In this document: positions 26,909 through 34,883 of the stretch, one piece after another
Numbering within the stretch: position 1 is the stretch's first letter
How the letters are laid out: every line of letters starts with the position of its first letter
From: Bacteroidales bacterium
GTDB taxonomy: Bacteria; Bacteroidota; Bacteroidia; Bacteroidales; UBA932
NCBI GenBank assembly: GCA_017450165.1
Contig: JAFSWO010000057.1
Span: 1 to 37,901 of the forward strand
Direction of reading: 5' to 3'
Length of the DNA stretch: 37,901 nucleotides
Translations under genes and position numbers: made by a program
The notes under the pieces: model-generated
What the model was told of the DNA's origin: nothing
What the model saw: only the letters and a program-made list of their open reading frames with translations
Database searches by the model: none

Positions 26909-26935
26909 CCTTTTACGGTTGTGCTATAATTGCTA

Positions 26936-26967
26936 CAAATATAGCTAAATATTTAACAGATAACAAT
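26936..26967 (-). promoter_or_regulatory. Promoter of the 14-gene minus-strand operon
   Basis: On the minus strand a TATATTTG box (26943 to 26936) fully matches the Bacteroidota -7 consensus TAnnTTTG. An ATTG (26967 to 26964) 20 bases upstream is a near match to the -33 TTTG element. The box is 27 bp from the first ATG (26908). No other comparable promoter was seen in the short gaps down to 4180, so this probably drives the whole locus. Confidence 0.65.
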
Positions 26968-26981
26968 TATTTGTAATTTTG
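26952..26981 (+). promoter_or_regulatory. Divergent promoter of the CBM9-like gene
   Basis: The plus strand has TAATTTTG (26974-26981), a full TAnnTTTG match, with TTTA (26952-26955) 18 bases upstream as a weak -33 element. The ATG is at 26989, only 7 bases beyond the box, so the transcript would have almost no leader. The region overlaps the -33 area of the opposite promoter, so one regulator could act on both. Confidence 0.5.
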
Positions 26982-26988
26982 TAGCGCT

Positions 26989-27633
26989 ATGGTTGAAGTT
27001 CCCTTTAATTCCGAAGTCAATGTTCGCTGCGCCGCGTCGCTGACGGCCGCCGCCGACAAGTTCTCACCGCTTCCGGTTGCCTGTTGCAACTGGCCGGAGG
27101 CCTATTCCTATGTACCTGAGATGAACCTGCGTATGTTCCACACAGGTAGTCACTTGGTGCTGGATTACACCGTGCGTGAGGCCTGCACGGCCGCCCGTGT
27201 GCGTGAAGACCTGGGCGAAGTCTGGACCGACTCCTGCTGCGAGTTTTTCCTGCAACCGGAAGGGAAGGGAAATTACTACAATATCGAAGCCACCTGCATC
27301 GGCCGCATCCTGATTGGATACCGTCCTGGACGGGAAGGGGCTGTACATGCGCCCAAGGGGTTGTTGGACAAGGTATTGCGTTATCCGTCGCTGGGCACTG
27401 AACCGTTTGAAGAAAAGGCGGGCGACAACCACTGGCGCCTGACGCTGGCCATTCCGGTCGCGGCCCTTTTCGCCCACAAACTGACCACCTTCTCCGGCCT
27501 CACCGGACGCTTCAATTGCTACAAATGCGGCGACAATCTCTTGATGCCGCACTACATCTCGCTGGCACCCATCGCCACGCCCGCCCCGGACTTCCATCGC
27601 CCGGAGTATTTTATCGATATAAAGTTTGAATAG
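26989..27633 (+). CDS. CBM9-like carbohydrate-binding protein
   Basis: This 214-residue protein of the carbohydrate-binding family 9-like type (PF16011-like) is common in Bacteroidota. Conserved blocks seen are GEVWTDSCCEFFLQP (76-90), NYYNIEATCIGRILIGYR (95-112), RFNCYKCGD (174-182) and DFHRPEYFIDIKFE at the end. No signal peptide or lipobox is present, so it is predicted cytoplasmic, which is odd for a glycan-binding domain. It is the only plus-strand gene and is transcribed divergently from the long operon, with which it shares the promoter region; a role in the same pathway is plausible but unproved. It ends at a strong hairpin. The ATG at 26989 lies very close to the promoter box; a later start is unlikely because the first strand (VPFNSEVNVRC) belongs to the domain. 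Confidence 0.82.
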   Translation: MVEVPFNSEVNVRCAASLTAAADKFSPLPVACCNWPEAYSYVPEMNLRMFHTGSHLVLDYTVREACTAARVREDLGEVWTDSCCEFFLQPEGKGNYYNIEATCIGRILIGYRPGREGAVHAPKGLLDKVLRYPSLGTEPFEEKAGDNHWRLTLAIPVAALFAHKLTTFSGLTGRFNCYKCGDNLLMPHYISLAPIATPAPDFHRPEYFIDIKFE

Positions 27634-27717
27634 CGGATGCCCTTGGCTGCGGGGTTACAGCGTAGCGAGGACTTTTTCGTCCGAGCTAAGCTTTAACCCC
27701 GCAGCCAAGGGCATCCG
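27634..27717. terminator. Large two-tier inverted repeat, bidirectional terminator
   Basis: Arms 27634-27657 and 27694-27717 are a perfect 24-bp inverted repeat. The 36-base loop holds a second small stem (TAGC..GGAC against GTCC..GCTA around TTTTTC). It begins at the base after the stop of the plus-strand CBM9-like gene and ends 4 bp before the stop of the minus-strand NagB fusion gene. A terminator serving both convergent genes is the simplest reading. Confidence 0.75.
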
Positions 27718-27721
27718 TATA

Positions 27722-29608
27722 CTATAGTTTAACGAAGACTTCAATAGCTTGATACTCAGCCATTCCGAGCTGGTCGTAGAGCACCGCGGTATTGTGCGTG
27801 CGCTCCTCGGCCCGCTGCCAGAACTCGCGGGTATCCTCGCCCGGGAATGGGACATTGTCTTTCTGTGAGAGATGGTGGAAAATGGCGTGACGCTTTTCGA
27901 CCACCTCGTCGGGGCTGAGCGGAACGGCCATGTCCACGCGGTCAATCTCCCACTCCATCCAGGCACCACGATAGAGATAGACCTCGCAAGTATCGATCCA
28001 GGCGTGGTTGGCCGTCTTCTCGTGGTCGGAGCGGATCTGTTCCATGGCCTCAAGGGCAGCCTCCGTACAGATGCGGTGCGTACCGTGCGGATCGGCCAGG
28101 TCGCCGGCCATATAGATCTGCTCGGGCGCAACCTCGTTGAGCAATGCCTTGATAATATCCACATCCTTCTGGGAACAAGGCCTTTTGGTTGCCTCACCCG
28201 TCTCGTAGAAGGGGAGATTCAGGAAGTGGATGTGGCTCGGATCCAGGCCGAAGGAACGGCAGGCGCCGCGGGCTTCCGAACGGCGGATACCCGCCTTGAT
28301 GTCGAGCAGTTCGCGCGGCTCCGGCGCACCCGGTTCCTTGGAAGAAATCAGATAGTTCACATCGTCGCGGCGGTCTTCGAATCCCATCTCGGCCGCAGCG
28401 TCAAAGTGCTGGATCACAACATCATCGAGCACGGCTGCATCACCGGAAGTCTGGTAGGCAACATGGACGTCGTGGCCATGGTGCGCCATACGGATCAGCG
28501 TACCGCCCATCGAGATGATATCGTCGTCCGGATGGGGAGAAAAGACCACGATCCGCTTCTTGCCTTCGCGTCCGCCCGGGAAACCGGTGATGGTGTCTTG
28601 CAAGTCGCGGAAAATCTGCACGTTCAGTTCGTTGAACGGGCCGTATTTCTCAATGAGTTCATCCAACGAATTCTCCAGGTAATCCTGGTTGGTAAGCTTC
28701 AGGATGGGTTTGTGCACCCGCTCGCAGAGCCAGAGCACCGCCTTGCGGCGGAATTTGCGCGTCCATTTGCAGGGACCGATCAGCCACGGCGCCTGGTAGC
28801 GGGTCAGCTGGCTGCCGGCCGGCGTATCGATAAAGATTTCTGCGTGTGCGTGATTGAGGAAAACCGATGCCGGGCAGGCGCTGTCCGGCGCTCCCTCCAC
28901 GATATGACGCACAGCGCCCGATTTGGATTCGCCCCAGGCCATCAGGATCACCCGTCCGGCGGTCATCATCGTGGAAAGACCGATCGTCAGCGCATTCTTG
29001 GGGGTGACGCTCACATCGCCGTTGAAGTTTCTCGACTGTGCCTTGCGGCTCTGGTAGGGAAGGGTTACCATGCGGGTGCGGCTGAGCAGGTTGGAGCCCA
29101 CCTCGTTGAATCCCACCTGGCCGTCGGAGCCGATGCCGCAAACAAGCAGATCCAGGTAGCGGGCAGCGGCATCATACTCCGCACAATAGGCGGCGATACG
29201 CTCCGGGGGAACCGTTCCGTCCGGAATGTGGATATTCCGTTTGGGGATGTCGATATGGTTGAGTAACTCGCTGTGGATTCGATAGTTGCGGCTCTGCATC
29301 TCCTGGCTTCCAACAGGATAATATTCGTCGATGGAATAGACCTCCACATTCTTGAACGAGACCTTGCCCTGACGGTAACGCTCGCTCAGGATATTGTACA
29401 GCTGGATGGGGGTATTGCCGGTGGTGAGCCCCAGGCGGAAGCGACGTCCCTTGGGGGTGGCGTTGATGGCCTCAATCAGGATGTCAGCCACCTTCTCGCT
29501 GGCTACCAGCGGGTTCTCATAGATATGGGTTTGAATCTTCTCGAACGCGTTGACGGAGTTGCCGTCTTCGATCAGGCCGCCATCCTGCGGCAGGGTGAAA
29601 TGACGCAT
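27722..29608 (-). CDS. nagB: Glucosamine-6-phosphate deaminase-like (NagB) domain fused to PIG-L deacetylase domain
   Basis: This two-domain cytoplasmic protein of 628 residues is an arrangement known from Bacteroidota. Residues about 20-330 are NagB-like: GLTTGNTPIQLYN (60-72), SIDEYYP with Asp94 (equivalent of the proton-transfer Asp72 of E. coli), and GIGSDGQVGFNEVGS (158-172). In the last motif the catalytic His of DGHIAFNEP is Gln164. Residues about 350-628 are a PIG-L/LmbE zinc deacetylase: SPHPDDDIISMGGT (357-370, His359 and Asp362) and DPHGTHR (506-512, His508 and His511). The likely role is GlcNAc-6-phosphate to GlcN-6-phosphate to fructose-6-phosphate, which would finish the pathway begun by the neighbouring operon; no separate nagA is in the window. 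The loss of His makes deaminase activity uncertain. It is the last gene of a run, 3 bp after the RNA methyltransferase. Confidence 0.88.
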   Translation of the reverse strand: MRHFTLPQDGGLIEDGNSVNAFEKIQTHIYENPLVASEKVADILIEAINATPKGRRFRLGLTTGNTPIQLYNILSERYRQGKVSFKNVEVYSIDEYYPVGSQEMQSRNYRIHSELLNHIDIPKRNIHIPDGTVPPERIAAYCAEYDAAARYLDLLVCGIGSDGQVGFNEVGSNLLSRTRMVTLPYQSRKAQSRNFNGDVSVTPKNALTIGLSTMMTAGRVILMAWGESKSGAVRHIVEGAPDSACPASVFLNHAHAEIFIDTPAGSQLTRYQAPWLIGPCKWTRKFRRKAVLWLCERVHKPILKLTNQDYLENSLDELIEKYGPFNELNVQIFRDLQDTITGFPGGREGKKRIVVFSPHPDDDIISMGGTLIRMAHHGHDVHVAYQTSGDAAVLDDVVIQHFDAAAEMGFEDRRDDVNYLISSKEPGAPEPRELLDIKAGIRRSEARGACRSFGLDPSHIHFLNLPFYETGEATKRPCSQKDVDIIKALLNEVAPEQIYMAGDLADPHGTHRICTEAALEAMEQIRSDHEKTANHAWIDTCEVYLYRGAWMEWEIDRVDMAVPLSPDEVVEKRHAIFHHLSQKDNVPFPGEDTREFWQRAEERTHNTAVLYDQLGMAEYQAIEVFVKL

Positions 29609-29611
29609 AGT

Positions 29612-30334
29612 TTATGGGGTTATGAATCTTCTTCTGAATTCGCCGCAGACGATGGCTGCGGCCGTTGCAACATTGAGAGATTCCGCACCGGAAGGCTGAT
29701 CGGCCGGGTAGGGCGGAATCGTAAGTCGTTTTGTAACAGTGGCTTCTACCTCCGGGGAGATGCCGTCCCGCTCGGAGCCAAGAACGATGACGCCAGCCTG
29801 GGCGAGGGGGGCGCTGTAGAGGGAATCGCCGTGCAGGAAGGTGCCGAAAACCTGAACGCCTTTGCTGCGCAGCCCAGCCAGTGTTTCGGGGAGCGGGCAG
29901 ACCTTGACCCGGACGCGGAAGATGGCGCCCATCGTGGCCTGCACCACCTTGGGATTGTAGATTTCTACGGTATCCGGGCTGGCCAGAAGGGTGCGGATGC
30001 CAAACCAGTCCGCGATGCGCAGAATGGTGCCCACGTTGCCCGGATCGCGGAGCGAATCGAGTGCCAGAACCAACTCGTCAGTTGGTGGAACCAGCTCCGT
30101 ATCAGATGGTTTGCGGACAATGGCCAAGGCGGGTGAAGGATGCGTGAGCAACGAGATGCGGGCCATGTTCTCCTCTCCGATTTCTTCGGTACGGAACACC
30201 TTGACCACCTCGAAATCGGACTGGATGGCTTCGGCCACCAGCTTCTCGCCCTCCACCACGAAGAGTCCCGTCCCGTCGCGGAATTTCTTCTGCGCGAGCG
30301 ACCGGATCTCTTTGATTTCACCCTTGGTAATCAT
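29612..30334 (-). CDS. TrmH/SpoU-family RNA 2'-O-methyltransferase
   Basis: This SPOUT-class SAM-dependent methyltransferase of 240 residues modifies ribose in tRNA or rRNA. The N-terminal part (FVVEGEKLVAEAI, 25-37) is the substrate-binding domain found in RlmB/TsnR types. The three SpoU motifs are present: LDSLRDPGNVGTILR (92-106), IVLGSERDGIS (183-193) and ESLNVATAAAI (218-228), the last forming the knot. Between them, NPKVVQATMGAIFRV is typical. Its ATG directly follows the stop of the phosphofructokinase gene with no spacer, so the two are probably coupled. Which RNA position it modifies cannot be told from sequence. Confidence 0.92.
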   Translation of the reverse strand: MITKGEIKEIRSLAQKKFRDGTGLFVVEGEKLVAEAIQSDFEVVKVFRTEEIGEENMARISLLTHPSPALAIVRKPSDTELVPPTDELVLALDSLRDPGNVGTILRIADWFGIRTLLASPDTVEIYNPKVVQATMGAIFRVRVKVCPLPETLAGLRSKGVQVFGTFLHGDSLYSAPLAQAGVIVLGSERDGISPEVEATVTKRLTIPPYPADQPSGAESLNVATAAAIVCGEFRRRFITP

Positions 30335-31582
30335 CTATTTGCGTTTCCAGTTCAAAATCTTGTAGAAATCGTATTCCTCCGGATTCTTCAACCACTTAGA
30401 GGCGGCTTCGTAATCATCCTCCGTGATGAAGTTGAGCATCTGGCGGAAGATGTTCTGCGCATAGGCGGAGTTGATGTCCACCAGGCGCGGCATGATGCGG
30501 CCCGTGCGCGGATCCTGCAGCTGGTGCAGGTAGATCGGTTTGGTCTGGCCCACCGGGTCTACATAGACGATACAGCCGGTATATCCTTGACGGTAAAGCT
30601 CATAGACGCCGCAACCCAGCTGGGTGCAGTAGAAGAGGTCGTAGGCCACCGGCGTCTGGCAGCGGAACTCGTAGCCGATGTCCACCGGGCGGGTGCTGAC
30701 GCTGAGCCCCAGTTTCTCCTTGTAGGTTTCCAGGATGTTGTTGAAGAGCTGCGCCTTGGAGACCTTGCCCAGCTCGATATGGCCGTGTTCGTCCGTCGTG
30801 AAACGGGCTCCGCTCTTCTCGATCTCTTCCGTGCTCAGCGTGTGGAAAACGCCTTCCGAGATGATGACAGCGCCATAATCCAGCCCCATGATGCGGCGTT
30901 TGATGATGGAGGAGATGGTCAGCCGGATGATCTTGTCCAGGGTGATGGTGCTCTTGTCGAACATCTCCGGAATGATGATCATCGGGTAGTGGCTGGAGGC
31001 ACCGATATGGATGGCCAGCGAGCCGGAGGAGCGGCCCATCGAGGAGACCAGGAACCAGTTGCCAGAGGTTCTGGCGTCCTCATAGATGGTGGCGGCAATG
31101 CGGGTGCCCTCCGCCATGGCGGAATTGAAGCCGAAGGTGGGGGTGCGCATCGGAAGCGGAAGGTCGTTGTCGATGGTCTTGGGCACGTGGATATTGCTGA
31201 TGTGATAGTCGTGCGACTTGAGGAAATTGGTGACGCGGTTGGCCGTGCTGGCGGTGTCGTCGCCACCGATGGTGACCAGCAGTTTGATGTTGTTGTCGCG
31301 GAACAGTTTCAGGTTGAAACGCTCCTGGAAATCCTCGTCGGAAGGCTTGTAGCGGCTCATTCGCAGGAAGGAGCCACCGTTGTTGAAGATGGCGTCCACC
31401 GTGGCGAAATCGAGCTCGCTGAGCTTGGGATCGGGGGTGAAGAGTCCCTTGTAACCGCCGTGCATGCCGATAACCCGGTAGCCGCGGCTCAGGAAGCATT
31501 TTCCGACCGTACCGATGACCGTGTTGATGCCCGGTGCAGGACCGCCGCCGGCGAGAATGAGGATAGAGTTTTTCAGATTCAT
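30335..31582 (-). CDS. pfp: 6-phosphofructokinase, pyrophosphate-type
   Basis: This glycolytic enzyme of 415 residues phosphorylates fructose-6-phosphate. The N-terminal nucleotide loop is GGGPAPGIN (12-20). GGDD at 106-109 and PKTIDND at 134-140 are the residues that mark PPi-dependent enzymes; ATP enzymes usually have GGDGS and PGTID. SSMGRSSG (181-188) contains the substrate-binding MGR. A reversible PPi-dependent reaction is therefore expected. It lies 21 bp after tamL and abuts the RNA methyltransferase gene. A metabolic link with the NagB-like gene two positions downstream, whose product would be fructose-6-phosphate, is attractive but inferred. Confidence 0.92.
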   Translation of the reverse strand: MNLKNSILILAGGGPAPGINTVIGTVGKCFLSRGYRVIGMHGGYKGLFTPDPKLSELDFATVDAIFNNGGSFLRMSRYKPSDEDFQERFNLKLFRDNNIKLLVTIGGDDTASTANRVTNFLKSHDYHISNIHVPKTIDNDLPLPMRTPTFGFNSAMAEGTRIAATIYEDARTSGNWFLVSSMGRSSGSLAIHIGASSHYPMIIIPEMFDKSTITLDKIIRLTISSIIKRRIMGLDYGAVIISEGVFHTLSTEEIEKSGARFTTDEHGHIELGKVSKAQLFNNILETYKEKLGLSVSTRPVDIGYEFRCQTPVAYDLFYCTQLGCGVYELYRQGYTGCIVYVDPVGQTKPIYLHQLQDPRTGRIMPRLVDINSAYAQNIFRQMLNFITEDDYEAASKWLKNPEEYDFYKILNWKRK

Positions 31583-31603
31583 CGTATCTTGAAATCTAGC
31601 AGT

Positions 31604-33766
31604 TTAGAATGGATATCCGATGCCGAAGTGGAGCGCATAACCATTCTTGGTAAACCATTGATCCGGTCCGCGCCAAGCCTGGGTGACCGGGTCGTACAAC
31701 TTGATGCCGAGATCCACGCGGATCAGCAGCATATCGATATCGAGCCGTAATCCGAATCCCCAGTCCAGCGCGCAGGTCTTGAGGAAGTCATCGGCGTGGA
31801 AGACCGATGCGGGATCGCGCAACGCGTTGGTTCCCAGGTTCCAGATGTTACCTGCATCGGTAAAGAGTCCGCCCTGGAACTTCCAGAAGAGCGGGAAGCG
31901 GAACTCGAGGTTCGCCTCCAGATGCAAATCACCGGACTGGTTGGGGATGGTAAAGGAGTTGTCCAGCGGAGCGCCGCCGGGACCCACGCTGCGGGCCTGC
32001 CAGCCGCGCAGGGAGTTGGCACCGCCGCCGTAGAAGAACTTTTCGAACGGCAGGGAGGTGGCGTTGCCATAGGCATATCCTACGCCCGCCAGGGCACGGA
32101 CCGCCACGGCGAACTGGTTGTGCTTGCCGAAGCGCAGGGTGGGCACCAGGGAGATTTCCCCGCGCACGTATTGCGAATAGGGTACGCCGAAGATGGTGTG
32201 GGCCGTGCCGTCGTCGTTCGTTGGCAACAGACCGTTAAACAGGCTGAGAACGTTGCCTGCGCCACCGATTCCTGCCCTCACGTAGAAGTAACTCTTCTTG
32301 GTGTTGACCGTAGCGTCGGTGGTATAGTAGATGGATGCCTCCGAGCCAAAGTCCATGTGGTCCTGATAAGCATTGATCAGGTAGGGGTCCTTGAGGTTGG
32401 CGTAGAAATCGGAGGAGATGTCGTAAATCTTTACGAAGTTGAGTTTCAGCGGATAGAGCTGATAGAAGAAGTGACGCGCGCCGTTCCAGTTGTAACCGAA
32501 CGAGAGGGAGGTGATGTTGCGCGTATACTCCGGCCGGTTCTGCCAGTTGAAGGCGCCTGAAATCTCGGTGTTCGGGATGGAAATCTCGAACCAGTCGCGC
32601 GGCAGCCCCAGAAACCGCGGGAAGAGCAGCGAGGCGGAGGCGGCGTACTCGTTGGAGTGGGTGTCGTCGTCCAGCCGGAACTGGAAGTTGCCCCGGAATC
32701 CCAAAGAAAGCTGCTCGCCGCCGCCGAAGATGTTCTTGTGCGAGTAGGAGACCGAAGGGGTCACGCCCAGCAGGCCGGTGGAGTTGAAGGAGCCCTCGAA
32801 ACTGGTTTTAATGCTCTGCAGATGGGATTTCTTCAGTTCGATGGTGCAGTCAACCAGGTTGGAATCACGCTCCTGAAGGCCGATGTTTACGCTGCTGAAG
32901 AGCGGGATGCTCGAGAAACGGGCGTAGGTGTTGCGGATGTCGGTTTCGTTGTACGTATCGCCCTTCTCGATCTTGTTGAGATTGAAGAGGAAGGAGGGCT
33001 TCACGCGGAAGTTTCCGACCGGCACGATATCCACCTCTCCGAAGGTGCACTTACGGTGCGGACGCGCGGCGGAGGGAGATTCATTGCGCGTGTAATCCTC
33101 CAGCCTTACCGTCAGTTCAGCCGTTCCGTTGTGGGCGGAGGTGTCTGCAAAGAAGAAGAAATGGTTCTTGGAGAGTCCGTAGTAGCCCCGTTCGCGGAAG
33201 AGGCTGGCCAGCCGCTCGGATTCGGCCTCCAGCGCCTTCTCGGAGAGACGGTCACCTATCTTAAGTCCCAGCGAATCGGCCTGTTCCGTTAGGATGGCGT
33301 TCATGTCGGGATCACGGATGATGTAGCTGATCTTGGAGAGCCGGTAACTGTGGCCCGGATCAATCCGATAGGTGACGGTGGTCTTGCGGTTCTTGTCCTC
33401 CGTGCGGACATCGGCCGTGGCCCCATAATAACCCAGGTATTGCATGTGTCCGACCATGCGCGCAGCGCTCTCGAGCACCAGCGTGGAGTCGTAGACCACC
33501 GGAGCGTCTCCGATGCTCTCTACAAACCGGTCCCAACCGGTACCGCGACCGGAACTCCAGTTATAGACGTAGAGCCAGGGATCCCACTTGGCGTTGGCCT
33601 TCTGGCGCAGGTAGGGCGTCAGGGCCGCCGCATCGGGAACATCTTCCGTCTCGGTGAAGACAATGCGGTTTTCCGCCAGTCGCGTAGCTCCCTCTGGCAG
33701 CATCCGCGTGGTGGAGCAGGATGCCGCCGCAAAAGCGAGTAACACGAGCAGAGCGGTCCGTTTCAT
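31604..33766 (-). CDS. tamL: TamL, Omp85/BamA-family outer membrane lipoprotein
   Basis: This Bacteroidota relative of TamA/BamA, thought to help outer membrane protein assembly, has 720 residues and lipobox Cys17 (AAASCSTTRMLPEG). The lipid anchor distinguishes TamL from BamA. Residues about 25-330 hold POTRA-like segments (RIDPGHSYRLSKI, VGNFRVKPSFLFNLNKIEKGDTYNETDI). The rest is a 16-strand barrel with the conserved loop FFYGGGANSLRGW (577-589) and a C-terminal strand YALHFGIGYPF ending in Phe. No tamB is in the window. It lies upstream of the phosphofructokinase and RNA methyltransferase genes. The family call is firm. Confidence 0.9.
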   Translation of the reverse strand: MKRTALLVLLAFAAASCSTTRMLPEGATRLAENRIVFTETEDVPDAAALTPYLRQKANAKWDPWLYVYNWSSGRGTGWDRFVESIGDAPVVYDSTLVLESAARMVGHMQYLGYYGATADVRTEDKNRKTTVTYRIDPGHSYRLSKISYIIRDPDMNAILTEQADSLGLKIGDRLSEKALEAESERLASLFRERGYYGLSKNHFFFFADTSAHNGTAELTVRLEDYTRNESPSAARPHRKCTFGEVDIVPVGNFRVKPSFLFNLNKIEKGDTYNETDIRNTYARFSSIPLFSSVNIGLQERDSNLVDCTIELKKSHLQSIKTSFEGSFNSTGLLGVTPSVSYSHKNIFGGGEQLSLGFRGNFQFRLDDDTHSNEYAASASLLFPRFLGLPRDWFEISIPNTEISGAFNWQNRPEYTRNITSLSFGYNWNGARHFFYQLYPLKLNFVKIYDISSDFYANLKDPYLINAYQDHMDFGSEASIYYTTDATVNTKKSYFYVRAGIGGAGNVLSLFNGLLPTNDDGTAHTIFGVPYSQYVRGEISLVPTLRFGKHNQFAVAVRALAGVGYAYGNATSLPFEKFFYGGGANSLRGWQARSVGPGGAPLDNSFTIPNQSGDLHLEANLEFRFPLFWKFQGGLFTDAGNIWNLGTNALRDPASVFHADDFLKTCALDWGFGLRLDIDMLLIRVDLGIKLYDPVTQAWRGPDQWFTKNGYALHFGIGYPF

Positions 33767-33781
33767 GGGATTACAAGGCTG

Positions 33782-34879
33782 TTACTGGTTGATGACGAAA
33801 TCGTTAGCGCTGTTGACCGTGAACTGGATACTGCCTTCGTAGAGGGTCAGGATGCCGGTAATGTCCAGCGTAGCCGTGCCGTCCAGCAGCGCGGTGGGAA
33901 TCTCCTCGTCTGCAAACTTGCAGAAGCCGCTGGTGCGCACCTGGATGGTGGTGGATCCCATGGTGAAGTACTGGCTTACGGAATAAGCCGCCTTCTCTAC
34001 GCCGTCGTACTGGCCGTTTTCGCCCTTCAGGTCGGCGAGCGTTTCACCGGTGTAGTTGTTGCCGCTGCCCACTTTGCACTCGTCCCAAATGCCGGTGAGA
34101 AGGTATTCCTTCATCTTGTTCTTGGACATGGCCCAGGTGGTGATGCCGCAGGTGGGATTGTTGGCAATGTTGGTGGGCGAGAGGAAGACACGGTTGGTGT
34201 AGGACTTCTTGTCCTTGTTCGAGTCCAGATAGAGCAGGCAGAAGACCTCGTTGGCATATTTCAACCCCTTGAGGGTGACCAGACGGCCCAGGTAGATGTT
34301 GTCGACCTGGCTGCTGTTCTTGGAGGGGAGCTGCGATTCCGTCATCACTACGGGTTCGGGAATCTCGCCGATGGGGCCCTTCAGGATGTGCTCGTCGATG
34401 ATCAGGCTATTTTCGATATAGGAGGTCTCGTAGGTACCCGAAGGGTCGCTGTAGCCCAGGCTGAGCATGCCGTTTCCGCCATAGTTGCCGCTCTTGTAGC
34501 CGTACTGGCCCAGGGTCAGGCCGTTGCAGCGGACATAGAGCGTCTGGCCGGGACGGTAGTCGTTATAGAGGCCGTTCTTGCCGATTTTCAGCTCGATGCC
34601 GGCCGTTTCGTCCTGGATATAGAGACTCTTGTAGAAGTTGCCCGGCTGGTCGTCGGTAACCACGACACCGGAAATGATGATATTCTTGCGGATCTCCACC
34701 GGCTTGCCGTTATACAGGGCGCACAACTGGGCAATGGTGGTATTGGCCTTGATGTTGACGGCCTCCTGCGCGGGAACGTCCGGATAGGTACCGGTGAAGA
34801 CAGGCTGCCACTCCTCGATCAGGGATTTGCACGAAGTGAGAGCCAGCAGGGCAGTGAACAGGATTACAATCTTTTTCAT
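33782..34879 (-). CDS. DUF5689 surface lipoprotein
   Basis: This 365-residue lipoprotein has lipobox Cys17 (ALTSCKSLIEEW). The middle part reads as an OB-fold domain typical of DUF5689: IAQLCALYNGKPVEIRKNIIISGVVVTDD, NFYKSLYIQDETAGIELKIG and YRPGQTLYVRCNGLTLGQY. A C-terminal beta-rich part ends with TLYEGSIQFTVNSANDFVINQ. It follows the TonB-dependent receptor gene by 4 bp and lies downstream of a probable endonuclease/phosphatase gene, a triple that recurs in Bacteroidota. OB folds often bind nucleic acid or glycans, so a surface receptor subunit for the TonB transporter is likely; the ligand is unknown. Confidence 0.82.
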   Translation of the reverse strand: MKKIVILFTALLALTSCKSLIEEWQPVFTGTYPDVPAQEAVNIKANTTIAQLCALYNGKPVEIRKNIIISGVVVTDDQPGNFYKSLYIQDETAGIELKIGKNGLYNDYRPGQTLYVRCNGLTLGQYGYKSGNYGGNGMLSLGYSDPSGTYETSYIENSLIIDEHILKGPIGEIPEPVVMTESQLPSKNSSQVDNIYLGRLVTLKGLKYANEVFCLLYLDSNKDKKSYTNRVFLSPTNIANNPTCGITTWAMSKNKMKEYLLTGIWDECKVGSGNNYTGETLADLKGENGQYDGVEKAAYSVSQYFTMGSTTIQVRTSGFCKFADEEIPTALLDGTATLDITGILTLYEGSIQFTVNSANDFVINQ

Positions 34880-34883
34880 GGCC

